Source: a bacterium (GTDB lineage: Bacteria; UBA8248). Taken from it: a DNA stretch of 64,000 bases. The translations under genes were made by a program, and so were the position numbers. Positions 18,692 through 28,937 of this stretch are shown here, in pieces. The stretch spans positions 1-64,000 of the forward strand of contig JAJEJD010000018.1 of assembly GCA_022828125.1 (NCBI GenBank), written 5' to 3'. The notes beneath the pieces are model-generated. The model was not told where the DNA came from. It did not search any database and saw only the letters and a list, made by a program, of their open reading frames with translations. Each line of letters begins with the position of its first letter. Position 1 is the first letter of the stretch.

Positions 18692-19197
18692 GCAATAAAG
18701 CGCGCGCTTTCATCGGCGCGGGCGCCAACCTCGGCGAACCGGTTCGCCAGATTCGGCAGGCGCAAGATGCGCTGCAAAAAAGCCCGGGCATAAAATTTCT
18801 CGGCGCCTCGTCCCTCTACCGCACACAGCCGGTGGGTCCCGTCGAGCAGCCTCCCTTCATCAACGCCGTGTTTGCGCTCGAATGCAACGTGAGCCCCAGG
18901 GAGTTGCTCGCTCTCCTTCTGGAAATCGAGCAAAACATGGGCCGCGTCCGAAAAGAGCGCTGGGGGCCCCGGGTGATCGACCTGGACCTGCTCTTCTTCG
19001 GTGAGGAAATCATCGAGGAGCCGGGTCTGGAAGTCCCCCATCCCAGGCTGCATGAGAGGCGCTTTGTCCTCGCGCCCCTGGCCGAAATCGCGCCCGACTT
19101 CGTTCACCCCGTCATCAAGAAATCCGTTTCCGAACTGCTGGCCAGTCTCCCCGCGGGAGATTTCTGGGTCGAGAAGTTTCAAGCGGAATCTCTTTGA
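18688..19197 (+). CDS. folK: 2-amino-4-hydroxy-6-hydroxymethyldihydropteridine pyrophosphokinase
   Basis: TTG start overlapping dapL stop; [57 protein letters not shown]. Confidence 0.95.
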   Translation: MSNKARAFIGAGANLGEPVRQIRQAQDALQKSPGIKFLGASSLYRTQPVGPVEQPPFINAVFALECNVSPRELLALLLEIEQNMGRVRKERWGPRVIDLDLLFFGEEIIEEPGLEVPHPRLHERRFVLAPLAEIAPDFVHPVIKKSVSELLASLPAGDFWVEKFQAESL

Positions 19198-19225
19198 GGC
19201 CTGCGCCCGGTTTCGGGTTTTGGCC

Positions 19226-19440
19226 GTCATTCCGGCGAAAGCCGGAATCCATTTTCGCCTTTGATTTTTCGCCTCCTCGTTCGGACGTCTTTACTCCCGG
19301 GCGAGGAGGAGCGGAATCGAACACAAAAACGAAAGGCGAATTGTTTGGATTCCGCACCCGGACGCCGCGCAACAACAAGATCGTGGCCGCCCTGTTCGGT
19401 GAAAAGTCAAAATGGATTCCGGCTTTCGCCGGAATGACGG
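19226..19440. repeat. Inverted pair of CATTCCGGCGAAAGCCGGAATCCATTTT (dRS3-like) repeats, 215 bp apart
   Basis: GTCATTCCGGCGAAAGCCGGAATCCATTTT at 19226; AATGGATTCCGGCTTTCGCCGGAATGACG at 19410. Confidence 0.85.
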
Positions 19441-19698
19441 CGGTGGTCAATTCCGACCAAAGATGACTTTTCAACAATCCCTTCTCAGTCGCGTTTGACC
19501 TTCGGCGGCTACTTAGGGTGAGGTTGATATGGCGGTATGCAATACGATGGTTTGACGCGATTGATATATGAGCATCAAATGCTTTCGCTCCAAGAAAGGC
19601 CTTTTTCAACAACCCCTTGTTTTTCCCTCTGATTTTTAAGAAGATAGCCTACCGCCGCCCACTACGGCGCATGTTGCCCGTTATCCCGGTGATTTTCG

Positions 19699-20553
19699 AT
19701 GAAAGTCCTTGATACGCCTCAAGATATGCGTGCGCTGGCCGAAGTTCTCAGGCGCGACGACGCGCCGCTCGGGCTGGTTCCCACGATGGGCGCGCTGCAC
19801 GAGGGGCACAAAAGCCTCATCGCCCGGGCGAGGGAGGAGTGTGGCGCCGCCGTCGTGAGCATTTTCGTGAACCCGGCCCAATTCGCAGCCGGTGAGGATT
19901 ACGACACCTACCCGAGGACTTTCGAGGCGGATCTGGAGGCCTGCCGGGAGATGGGCGTAGCCTGCGTATATGCGCCCAGGGCGAATGCCATGTACCCCGG
20001 CGGATACGACACCTGGGTGGACGTGCCGGGCCTGGGAGCGCCCCTTTGCGGGAGCCACCGGCAGGGGCACTTCCGGGGCGTGGCCACGGTCGTGCTCAAG
20101 CTCATCGCAGCCTGCCTCCCGCACCGGGCCTATTTCGGCGAGAAGGATTACCAGCAACTCGTCCTGATCCGCCGGATGGCGCAAGACCTCGACTTAGGCG
20201 TTGAGATCGTTCCCTGCCCGATAGTCCGCGAGGACGACGGGCTGGCGCTCAGCAGCAGGAACGCCTACTTGTCGACGGATGAGCGATCCCGCGCGCGCGC
20301 CATCAGCGCCGCCTTGTTCGACGCCAAAAAGAAGGTGGCGGCCGGGGAGAGATTTTCCGCCGCCATCATCGGTGCTTGCATGGATGAACTGGAGAAAGCG
20401 GGGTCCAGGGTCGATTATGTGGAGATCGTGGAACCGGCGACACTCGAAAGGGTAGATAAAATAAACGGCGCCGCCCGGATGGCCGTGGCGGCCTATATCG
20501 GCGAAACCAGGCTTATCGATAACATCCTGTTGGAGCCTCACGATGAGGCGTAG
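19699..20553 (+). CDS. panC: Pantothenate synthetase
   Basis: LVPTMGALHEGHKSLI, SIFVNPAQF, FGEKDYQQL, LSSRNAYLS. Confidence 0.96.
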   Translation: MKVLDTPQDMRALAEVLRRDDAPLGLVPTMGALHEGHKSLIARAREECGAAVVSIFVNPAQFAAGEDYDTYPRTFEADLEACREMGVACVYAPRANAMYPGGYDTWVDVPGLGAPLCGSHRQGHFRGVATVVLKLIAACLPHRAYFGEKDYQQLVLIRRMAQDLDLGVEIVPCPIVREDDGLALSSRNAYLSTDERSRARAISAALFDAKKKVAAGERFSAAIIGACMDELEKAGSRVDYVEIVEPATLERVDKINGAARMAVAAYIGETRLIDNILLEPHDEA

Positions 20554-23206
20554 TCTCCTCGTTATCGCGGCGCTCGTTCTGGCGGGGGCCGCCCTCGCGC
20601 CGACATCCCTGGTTCGGGCGCAACTCCAGGAAACCCCGCAGTCTCATCTCGAATTCGGCCTGAACACCTTCCAGGATGGCTTTTACGAGCCTGCGATTGA
20701 CGCCTTCCGGGCCTACTTGAAAGCAGCAGGCGACAGCGAAGCGGCTTCGATCGTGCGTTATCTGCTCGCCGAGGCGCTTCGTCGTGACGATCGGCCGGGA
20801 GAGGCCATCGCCGCGTATCAGGCGTTCGTGAACCGGTATCCACGCCACGAAAGGGCCGGCGAGGTTCAGTTTCGAATCGGCGTGCTCGCCGAGCGGATCG
20901 GGGACAGGAAAGGGGCGATCCGCGCCTATTCTTCCGTGAATCCCGGGCGCTACCGGATAGAGGCCGTCTACCGGGTCGCCGCGCTCAGGCTGGCGAAGCG
21001 CGAGTGGCGGGGCGCGGTCGCCGCGCTCGATGAATTCATCAAGTCGGCGCCCAAGGATCCCCGCGCGGAAGATGCCCTCTTCGAGCGGGCCATCGCCCTG
21101 GATCACATACCGCTGATCAAGGAGGCCGAGAAGGCGTACAGCCTGGTCGTGCGCCGTTTCCCGCGCAACCCGAGAGCGCATGCCTTCAGGCTGCGGCTGG
21201 CGAAAATACAGCTTGAGCTCAAGAAGTTCGGTTCGGCGGAGAAGACTTTCGACTCCTTGTTTCAGGGACGACCCGGAGAGAAAAAACGCGCCGACCTGAG
21301 GCTGGGGCAAGCCGCGAGTCTGTTCGCGCAGAAGAAGTACCCCGAGGCGGGCGCGGCATTCGAGGCCGTTCTGGGCATGAAACTTTCAGAACCACAACGC
21401 AGGACGGCGGAGCGGGGCCTGGCCGCTTCCTGGTGGCGCGCCGGTGAATACGCGAAGGCCGCACCGGCCTATCAACGCTTGATTCGGAACCCGGCCGGGG
21501 ACGGGGCCTATCTCCTGTTTTTCCTGCAAAGCGTGGAAAAGGCGGGGCTATGCGCGGGAGGAGGCGAAAAATATCTCGCTTTTGCGCTCGACGCTCTCGG
21601 CAAAGGCGCGCCGCTGCCTTCTTCTTCACGCTTCCGGATGGCGGATTGCCTGCTTCGCGCGGGCTTGAAGAAAGAGGCGCTGGGCCAATACGGCGAACTC
21701 ATCCGGCGCGCGCCGGATACGCGCGAGGCGGTGTGGTCCGGGCTGCGTCTGGCCGACTTGCTCGAAAAAGAGCCTGAGCGGAACACGCAAGAGCTTCTCA
21801 AACGCTATCGGCAGGTATTGGCGTCGTTCGAGGGGCTCAGAAAATCTGAGAAAAAACTCGAGCCCGAGATCATGCGGGCCGTATATCAGGGCGTTCTCAG
21901 GGCGGCGTTCATCCACAACGCGCGAAAGGATTGCGCCCGCTCCGTCGCCCTGGCGAAAGTGGTTCCCGAAGCGTATGTTCCGCGGACCTTGCGCGCGGAG
22001 GTGGCTTTTTTGAGAGCCGAGTGCGCGTGGAAAGCCGCAAGATTCGATGAGGCGGGCGCGTATTATCGCCAAGTCGCCTCAGGCAAGAGACGCCCCGGAC
22101 TCGGCATCCGGGCGCGGTATCGACTGGGCGAGTTGGCCGAGAGGCGCGGCGACAAAAAAGATGCCTTGAAGCGTTTTCAGGACGTTTTGCCGCATCTTCC
22201 CGAAGAGTTGAAGCGCGAGGCGCGCTTGAAGATCGGCGACCTGTACCGCGCGCAGGGCGATTTGCAAAATGCGCGGGCATTTCTTCTTCCGCTTGCCGGC
22301 GATGAGGCGGTGAGCGCTCCGAGGAGGCGTTCGATCTGGTATTTCCTGGCGCGAAATGCCGTCAGCGCGCGGGACTGGAAAGGCGCGGATGCGGCCTTCT
22401 CGTCCTGGAACGCGCTCGACCCGCCCGATCCCGGCGAGGGGCTGAGGCTCTGGGCGCTCGTGTTGTTCGAGCGAAAAGACTGTGCTCGCGCCGTCAAGAC
22501 CTCGCAGCGGGCGCTTCGACATGAGAGGACGAAGAACGAGAAATTGGCGTTACACCGGCACCGGGCGGCGTGTTTTCTGAAAGAGAACAATTTGCGGGAA
22601 TTCGCGGGGGCGCTTCGCCATATCCACACCCTGGCCCCCCAGGATGCGGATGTGGCCCTGAGGCTGGGCGAAGCCTTCGAGAACCTGGGAGATAACGACA
22701 AGGCCGCTCAAGCCTATACGGATTTTCTGGGCAAATTCCCTGAAAACGGTAAAGCGGGTATGGTGGCCTTGCGCCTTGGTACGATTGAACTGCAAAGAAA
22801 AAGGTCCGAGGCGGCGACGGCGGCCTTTCGAATCGCCGCGAAATCGGATGACGGGAACATTTCCGGTCCCGCCCGGTTCCAAATCGCTGTGCGGTTCGAG
22901 GAAGAGGGGGAATGGAACAAGGCGCTCGATATCTTCGAGTCGTTGATGCGCTCGGGCCCGGGCGGTCGGGAGTGGGTGCGCTCGGCGGCCTGGCGCGCCG
23001 CGGCGATTCGTGAATCGCGCCGTGAGTGGAAGAAGGCCATCCGCCATTACCGGAGCATTGCGGCACTCGAGAACGGAGGGGTTTCGGCGCGGATGGGAGA
23101 AGAAATCAAGAAAGCGAGACTGAGGATTCGCCGGCTTGAGTCTTACCTGGCTTCGGTCAAGGAGCGCGAATGGAAAATGAACAACCAAAAGCCGATGCTT
23201 CGATGA
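20543..23206 (+). CDS. Secreted TPR-repeat protein (887 aa)
   Basis: Signal peptide; many TPR-like repeats (e.g. AIAAYQAFVNRYPRHERAGEVQFRIGVLAERIGD). Confidence 0.85.
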   Translation: MRRSLLVIAALVLAGAALAPTSLVRAQLQETPQSHLEFGLNTFQDGFYEPAIDAFRAYLKAAGDSEAASIVRYLLAEALRRDDRPGEAIAAYQAFVNRYPRHERAGEVQFRIGVLAERIGDRKGAIRAYSSVNPGRYRIEAVYRVAALRLAKREWRGAVAALDEFIKSAPKDPRAEDALFERAIALDHIPLIKEAEKAYSLVVRRFPRNPRAHAFRLRLAKIQLELKKFGSAEKTFDSLFQGRPGEKKRADLRLGQAASLFAQKKYPEAGAAFEAVLGMKLSEPQRRTAERGLAASWWRAGEYAKAAPAYQRLIRNPAGDGAYLLFFLQSVEKAGLCAGGGEKYLAFALDALGKGAPLPSSSRFRMADCLLRAGLKKEALGQYGELIRRAPDTREAVWSGLRLADLLEKEPERNTQELLKRYRQVLASFEGLRKSEKKLEPEIMRAVYQGVLRAAFIHNARKDCARSVALAKVVPEAYVPRTLRAEVAFLRAECAWKAARFDEAGAYYRQVASGKRRPGLGIRARYRLGELAERRGDKKDALKRFQDVLPHLPEELKREARLKIGDLYRAQGDLQNARAFLLPLAGDEAVSAPRRRSIWYFLARNAVSARDWKGADAAFSSWNALDPPDPGEGLRLWALVLFERKDCARAVKTSQRALRHERTKNEKLALHRHRAACFLKENNLREFAGALRHIHTLAPQDADVALRLGEAFENLGDNDKAAQAYTDFLGKFPENGKAGMVALRLGTIELQRKRSEAATAAFRIAAKSDDGNISGPARFQIAVRFEEEGEWNKALDIFESLMRSGPGGREWVRSAAWRAAAIRESRREWKKAIRHYRSIAALENGGVSARMGEEIKKARLRIRRLESYLASVKEREWKMNNQKPMLR

Positions 23207-23213
23207 GGGATAA

Positions 23214-26200
23214 ATGATGCGGTTCCCGGCGTATGGTATACGGCGCAGGCTTCTCCTCGGCCTGGCGGCGATATGCTTTGCTAGTCCGGGTGCGGAAAAT
23301 CATGCGTCGGCGCAGGACAACAGCGCCGCCGGGGGGGAGCAACTCACCATTTCCCTGCCCGAAGTCGTGGTAGAATCGCCCAGCATCGAGCATCTCATCG
23401 CTGCCCGCGTTCGGCCCGTGCCCCCCAAGCGGCTGGGCGTTCGCCTTCCCCCCGTATTCATCAAGCTCGAAGCTCCATCGATTCGCCTGCCCGTCCGCCC
23501 GATACCGGTTGAGAAAAAACCGGACCAGGATTTGACGCTATACTTCGGGAGTACGTCGGATGATTTTGTCAGCGAGAGTGAACATTTCAACACGGCGTAT
23601 GCCTATCTGCGTAAGGGATCGCCCGTAGAGGCGCTCGCTCTTTTCGATGCTTTGGCGAATAAAACGAAGCTTCATTTCTGGCGCGCGGCGGCGCTCTACT
23701 GGGCGGGAGAGACGCTTCTGGATTTAAGAAAACCTCAGGAGGCGAGGGCTAGAAGAGAGAGGTTGTCGAGCCTGCTGCTGGCCGACGGGCTGCAATATGC
23801 GGCGGCCGCAAGATACGCCCTGGCTCTGGAGCGTTGCGAGGCGCGTGACTACGAGGGGTGTCTCGGTCTGCTGGATGGGGGATCGTGGGAAAAAGGAAAC
23901 TTCGCCTATGAGGAGGCGATTTTCCTGAAAGGCTGGGCGCAGTCGAAAGCGGGCGCCGTCGATGAGGCGATCGAGACCTGGACGACGCTTGCGGACGCGA
24001 AAGGGCGGCTGGCGTTTCAGTCCCTCGTGGCGCTCGGGCATATCCATCTCCAAAGAGGAAATCATGCCCGGGCGGAAAAACGCTATGCGGCCGCCGAAAC
24101 GTTCGCCTCGGGCGGAGGTGAGACCGACGAGGCGCTTCAGGGAGAAGCGCTGTACGGCATCGGGTGGACGCGGTTGTTCCTGGGCCGGGTCGAGGAGGCA
24201 AAGCGCGCTTTTTCTCTTTTCATACGTGATCACCCGAAGCATCTCCTCGGGGTTTTCGTGCACGCGGGTTTGCTTTCCGCTGAAATCGAGTCGATCCGGC
24301 AATCCCGGAAAGGGTTGAAAGCGTTAAGAACCCGCCTTTCGGGATTTTCTCGCGCCAATCGCCGAAAAACGCTCGCCGGCGCTTTGCGCCTGCAACTGGC
24401 CTGGAAGCTGTTCCGGATCGGGGTGTATGAAGAAGCATCCGTTCTGGCGGGCAAGGTGAGCGACGAGTTCCCGCTCGGCAGGATCTACCGCATCGCGAGA
24501 ATCGTGGAAGGCCTCTCCCGGTACCATCTCGGGAAAGTGAAGCGCGCCTACGGGATTCTGCGGCAGGGCGCGGATTACCCGCCGGTTTCCGCTCACCGGC
24601 TGGCGGAGCAGGATGCCGCTCGCTCTGCGGCGATGGGGACGGCTTTCGCCGCATTCAGGCTCAGAGATTTCAAGGGCGCTTTGAATGTGCTGAAACATTG
24701 GGCTTTCCTGCCGGAGAGAGGTTCGGCGATTTCGCCGGACGGGCTGGCCATGTTGTGGTATGGGGAGGCGGCCTTCGAATTGGGCCGTCTTGATGAGGCG
24801 GCTCGCGCCTTCCGGGCGGTTCCCGAACGGACGCCCGAGTATTACCGCGCCCTGGGAGGACTCGCGTGGGTCCAGTACCGGAAGATGAACTGGAAAGAAG
24901 CGGCGCTCGCCTTCGACCGCGTTTTCGAGCATAAGCCGGGGGGAGTCCTGGCGGCGGAAGCTCTCGCTCGCGCGGGTGAGGCTCGCTTCAACCTCAGAAA
25001 CTACGACGGCGCCCTGCAATCTTTCGAAAGGATAGAGAAGAAATACAGAGGCAGCGACGTCGCCAAAGAGGCGTTGTACCAGAAGGCGAGATTGCTTTTC
25101 AGGCGCAGTCGTTTCGATGCGGCGGAGAAGAATTTTCATGTCTTTTTGAAGCGCTACCCCGAAAGCAAAGCGGTGCCCGAGATAAAATATCTTCTGGCGC
25201 TGGTTCCTTTCCGCAAAGGCGATTACGCCCTGGCGCGGGAGAAACTTCTTGAATTTCTCGAATTGCATCGAGATTCCTCTCGGGCGGGAGATGCCTATTT
25301 GCGCCTGGCCGACTCATCGTACAACCAGGGAAGCTACAGGGAGGCGAACCGGTTATATCGCCTCATGATGAACGGATATCCTGCCCACCTGAAGTACTCC
25401 GAAGCCGTCTATGGCCGTTTGCTCACCCACCTTCAACTCGGGGAGTATGCGAACTTCTTATCGGGCGCGCGTGAGTATGTTGACCGCTATCCGGAGAGCA
25501 ACCTGAGCATTTCCCTGGCATTTCAAATCGGCGAGGTTCTGCTCACGCAGCGGAATACGGCAGGCGCCCTGAGGGCGTACAAGGACGTCATCGCGCAATA
25601 CCCGCAAAACCAGCTGGCCGCTCATGCCCTCTTGAGGATGGCAGGCATACATCGAAGCGAAAAAGATATCGACAAAGCCCTTGATTCGTATGAGACTTTG
25701 TTGACCCGGTATCCGGCGGGCGGTTTCCGCGCCGATGGGCTTTTCGCCGTCGGGGAAACCCTGGCCGGCATTGGGCGGTGCACGGAGGCGAAGCAGAGAC
25801 TGACGGAATTTTTGGAGACGTATCCGGGCCATGACTATGAAATGCTGGCTCGATTCGCCCTGGGGCGCTGCCTGGTTCGGCTGGTCGAGCATGGCGCGGC
25901 GCTCTCTCACCTTGCGATGGTCATGAACAGTGAATCCGCAGGTGTGGATTTGCGCAGTCAATCCGCGCTCCTGGCGGCCGAGCTATACAGGAAGCGAAGA
26001 AAATATGCCGATGCGCGGCGCGCGCTGGGCTTCGCGGTCGAGTATGGCGCGCCCGAACTGGCGGCGGAGGCGTTCTTCGCGCACGCCCGGATATTCTCCG
26101 AGCGGAGAGACCCGGGCGCGGCGGCCGAGTATTTGAAGTTGACCTATCGATACCCGGATCAGAAAATATGGGTAGCGCGGGCGTTGGGGCGGGCAGGTGA

Positions 26201-26348
26201 GCTGTACGAAAAAGCGGGGAAACGAAAGCTCGCCCTCCGGGTGTACCGGAAGATGAGCAAGGTGGTGGAAGAGCCCGCATGGAAGCGAAAAGCCCGAATC
26301 GCCATCAGGCGGATTACGAAACAAACCAAAAAGCGTGCGCGGCGGTGA
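23214..26348 (+). CDS. Secreted TPR-repeat protein (1044 aa)
   Basis: Signal peptide; numerous TPR motifs (e.g. ALQSFERIEKKYRGSDVAKEALYQKARLLFRRSRFDAAEKNF). Confidence 0.85.
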   Translation: MMRFPAYGIRRRLLLGLAAICFASPGAENHASAQDNSAAGGEQLTISLPEVVVESPSIEHLIAARVRPVPPKRLGVRLPPVFIKLEAPSIRLPVRPIPVEKKPDQDLTLYFGSTSDDFVSESEHFNTAYAYLRKGSPVEALALFDALANKTKLHFWRAAALYWAGETLLDLRKPQEARARRERLSSLLLADGLQYAAAARYALALERCEARDYEGCLGLLDGGSWEKGNFAYEEAIFLKGWAQSKAGAVDEAIETWTTLADAKGRLAFQSLVALGHIHLQRGNHARAEKRYAAAETFASGGGETDEALQGEALYGIGWTRLFLGRVEEAKRAFSLFIRDHPKHLLGVFVHAGLLSAEIESIRQSRKGLKALRTRLSGFSRANRRKTLAGALRLQLAWKLFRIGVYEEASVLAGKVSDEFPLGRIYRIARIVEGLSRYHLGKVKRAYGILRQGADYPPVSAHRLAEQDAARSAAMGTAFAAFRLRDFKGALNVLKHWAFLPERGSAISPDGLAMLWYGEAAFELGRLDEAARAFRAVPERTPEYYRALGGLAWVQYRKMNWKEAALAFDRVFEHKPGGVLAAEALARAGEARFNLRNYDGALQSFERIEKKYRGSDVAKEALYQKARLLFRRSRFDAAEKNFHVFLKRYPESKAVPEIKYLLALVPFRKGDYALAREKLLEFLELHRDSSRAGDAYLRLADSSYNQGSYREANRLYRLMMNGYPAHLKYSEAVYGRLLTHLQLGEYANFLSGAREYVDRYPESNLSISLAFQIGEVLLTQRNTAGALRAYKDVIAQYPQNQLAAHALLRMAGIHRSEKDIDKALDSYETLLTRYPAGGFRADGLFAVGETLAGIGRCTEAKQRLTEFLETYPGHDYEMLARFALGRCLVRLVEHGAALSHLAMVMNSESAGVDLRSQSALLAAELYRKRRKYADARRALGFAVEYGAPELAAEAFFAHARIFSERRDPGAAAEYLKLTYRYPDQKIWVARALGRAGELYEKAGKRKLALRVYRKMSKVVEEPAWKRKARIAIRRITKQTKKRARR

Positions 26349-26385
26349 AAATCGAACGCCCACATTAACGCAAAGGTGCATATCG

Positions 26386-26985
26386 ATGTTTGAATTTTTG
26401 GCCACAGGCGGGGTGTTGATGATTCCGTTGGGTGTTTGCTCCATCTTGGCCTTGGCCATTATCCTGGAGCGGACCCTGAATCTACGCACAAGGAAAATCA
26501 TTCAGCTCGACATATTGCAGCAGGTCAGGGATCTGGTTGCGGAGAACCAGGTGTCCGACGCCATAACCCTTTGCCGACGCTATCCTTCGGTCATGGGCAG
26601 GATACTGCTCGTTACGATAGCGAATCACGACAGAGACCGGGAAGAACTCCGATCCGTCGTGGAGGATGCCGGCAGGCAGGAGGTCACTACGCTCGACAGG
26701 AATCTGGGAGCTCTCGGAACGATCGCCGCCATATCGCCGCTCATTGGGCTGACGGGTACGGTTTTCGGCATGATTCGCACCTTCGCCGTCATCAGTGAAA
26801 AGGGAATCGCTCACCCCAGCCAACTGGCGGGCGGCATCTACGAAGCGCTCATCACGACGGCGACCGGACTCGTCATCGCCATACCCACGCTCATTTTCTA
26901 CAACTATTTCACCAACAAGGCGGACCGCCTCATCCTGGAAATCGAAAAACATTCCTACCGGGTCGTCGAGACGCTGAAGCGGTGA
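26386..26985 (+). CDS. exbB: MotA/TolQ/ExbB proton channel family protein
   Basis: MFEFLATGGVLMIPLGVCSILALAIILER; LGTIAAISPLIGLTGTVFGMIRTF; GIYEALITTATGLVIAIPTLIFYNYF. Confidence 0.92.
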   Translation: MFEFLATGGVLMIPLGVCSILALAIILERTLNLRTRKIIQLDILQQVRDLVAENQVSDAITLCRRYPSVMGRILLVTIANHDRDREELRSVVEDAGRQEVTTLDRNLGALGTIAAISPLIGLTGTVFGMIRTFAVISEKGIAHPSQLAGGIYEALITTATGLVIAIPTLIFYNYFTNKADRLILEIEKHSYRVVETLKR

Positions 26986-26992
26986 GCGAGCG

Positions 26993-27418
26993 ATGAAATT
27001 TCGTGATATCAGGCGCGTGCGGGCCGAACCCGGCATGACGGCCATGATCGACATTATCTTTCTGCTGCTCCTGTTCTTTGTCCTGAGTTCTTCATTCGTT
27101 CTGCAGCCGGGCGTCAAGGTGGAATTGCCGCGAACCGTCACGCAGGAACACCCCGTCCGCAAGGATTTGATACTCATCATTTCGCGTGATGAAAGGGTTT
27201 TTCTGAATAACGATCAGGTGCCCCTGAAGTCGCTCTGGGGCCGGTTGATAGAAGAGTTGAAGGTGCAGCCGGAGGGCCTGATCATCATTCGGGCGGACAA
27301 GGGCGTGCCGCACGGTATGGTGGTGCAGGTGATGGATATCGCCAAGCAGGCGGGCGCCCTGCGCATGTCGATTGCGACGGCGCCGACGAAACGGGTGCAG
27401 AAAAAGACGACGAACTAG
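26993..27418 (+). CDS. exbD: ExbD/TolR biopolymer transport protein
   Basis: TAMIDIIFLLLLFFVLSSSF; IRADKGVPHGMVVQVMDIAKQAG. Confidence 0.92.
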   Translation: MKFRDIRRVRAEPGMTAMIDIIFLLLLFFVLSSSFVLQPGVKVELPRTVTQEHPVRKDLILIISRDERVFLNNDQVPLKSLWGRLIEELKVQPEGLIIIRADKGVPHGMVVQVMDIAKQAGALRMSIATAPTKRVQKKTTN

Positions 27419-27443
27419 CCCGGGGGAGGCCGGCTCAAAGACC

Positions 27444-28289
27444 ATGAGCTTTTCACTTATCCTGACGATTCTGGTTTCCATCGCCATTCATACGGGGTTG
27501 ATTCTGCTCGGCCCCGCCGTGACGCTGGGCCCGATATTCGCCGGACAAACCGAAAGAATGGAAGTCGACCTCGTGCGCCGCGAGGTTCCCATCCCCGAAG
27601 CGCTGCTGCCGAAGGTGCTGCCCGAGGTTCCCCTGCCGGAACCGCTGGATCTGAGCCGTATGCTTCAAAAACGATCCCTGGGCGATCGGGACCTGAATCT
27701 GGACTTGAAGTCGAAGCTCGTAGCGCCCGATCCGGGGGAGTTGCCCGAGAGCGAGCCGCTGCCCGATGCCCCGGCTCTGGAAATGCCGAAACCGGTGCTT
27801 GCGCCCGGCGAGATACCTTCGATGAGCGCTTTGCAGGCGGGCGGGGCGCTGGACGAAATCGTTTTGCCGGTGGATGAAAAGGCGAAGGCAGGGGAATCAA
27901 GGGGCTTGAAGCGCAGGAAAAAGGTGGCGCTGCCGGGTTCCGAAGCGGACCGGAAAATGCTGGAGCAATTATCGCGTCTGAGTTTCCCCCGATCCGCCGG
28001 GCGGAAGAGCCGGACCAACATCGCGGGGCCGGCGGCGAGGCGGAGAATCCTGTTTCAGCCCAAACCTCCGAAACTCGAGAGGCTCGAGAGCACGACGGAG
28101 ATCGTGCTGAAGTTCTGGGTGTTGCCCGACGGCACCGTCGGCCGCGTCATTCCGACCAGAAAGGCGAGCGCCTACCTCGAGGGCCTGGCTTCGAACCACC
28201 TGAAGCGCTGGCGCTTCAGTCCGCTTCCGCCGGGAGCCGAGGACAAGGAGCAATGGGGCGAGATCGCCTTCCGTTTCCTGTTACGCTGA
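27444..28289 (+). CDS. TonB-like energy transducer
   Basis: N-terminal TM anchor; acidic/Pro-rich middle; C-terminal KFWVLPDGTVGRVIPTRKASAYLEGLASNHLKRWRFSPLP. Confidence 0.8.
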   Translation: MSFSLILTILVSIAIHTGLILLGPAVTLGPIFAGQTERMEVDLVRREVPIPEALLPKVLPEVPLPEPLDLSRMLQKRSLGDRDLNLDLKSKLVAPDPGELPESEPLPDAPALEMPKPVLAPGEIPSMSALQAGGALDEIVLPVDEKAKAGESRGLKRRKKVALPGSEADRKMLEQLSRLSFPRSAGRKSRTNIAGPAARRRILFQPKPPKLERLESTTEIVLKFWVLPDGTVGRVIPTRKASAYLEGLASNHLKRWRFSPLPPGAEDKEQWGEIAFRFLLR

Positions 28290-28299
28290 GGAGTTTGTC

Positions 28300-28758
28300 T
28301 TGGAATACGAATCTACAGGCTTGTTTTATGAGGAATTCGAAGAGGGGAGGGCGTGGAAGACCGCCGCGCGCACGATAGGCGAGTCCGACGTCAACGCCTT
28401 CTCCGCCCTGACGGGCGATTACACCTACCTGCACACCGATGCGGAGGCGGCGGCCAGGACGCCTTTCGGAGAAAGGGTGGGCCACGGATTGCTCGGGCTT
28501 TCCTTTCTCATGGGTCTGGTGACGAGGCTCGGCATCGTCGAGGGGACGGTCGAGGCGTTCCTGGGCGTGGAGTGGCGGTTCCGCGGCCCGATTCGCTTCG
28601 GCGATACGATCGCGGGCGAGGTCGTGGTGAAGTCGAGGCGCATCTCGAGCAAGGGGCAGGGGATTGTGACGCTCGCCCTTGCGCTCCTGAACCAGCGCGG
28701 TGAGCGCATACACGAGGGCGACGTCACCATCATGGTGGAGCGAAAGGAGAAAGAATGA
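28300..28758 (+). CDS. MaoC-family dehydratase
   Basis: FEEGRAWKTAARTIGESDVNAFSALTGDYTYLHTDAEAA hotdog-fold motif; TTG start. Confidence 0.9.
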   Translation: MEYESTGLFYEEFEEGRAWKTAARTIGESDVNAFSALTGDYTYLHTDAEAAARTPFGERVGHGLLGLSFLMGLVTRLGIVEGTVEAFLGVEWRFRGPIRFGDTIAGEVVVKSRRISSKGQGIVTLALALLNQRGERIHEGDVTIMVERKEKE

Positions 28759-28937
28759 ATCCTGTTATCTATCATATTATTAGTTAGATAGAATGGTTAT
28801 CCGAATGTATTTTTTGAAGTCCGGGGACGCATAATTCTTCCCGGAATCACCGGAAAGAAAAGGTCGTTATTTCGGGCGTTCGCAATTCTTGATGTCTCGA
28901 TTTGCCATTTTCGTGTCCAACCTGAAAGGAGGCTCCG

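Noticed and set aside
28766-28790. TATCTA...TAGATA inverted repeat downstream of maoC as a terminator
   Set aside because: AT-rich weak stem with no U-tract; could be an operator but nothing supports it.
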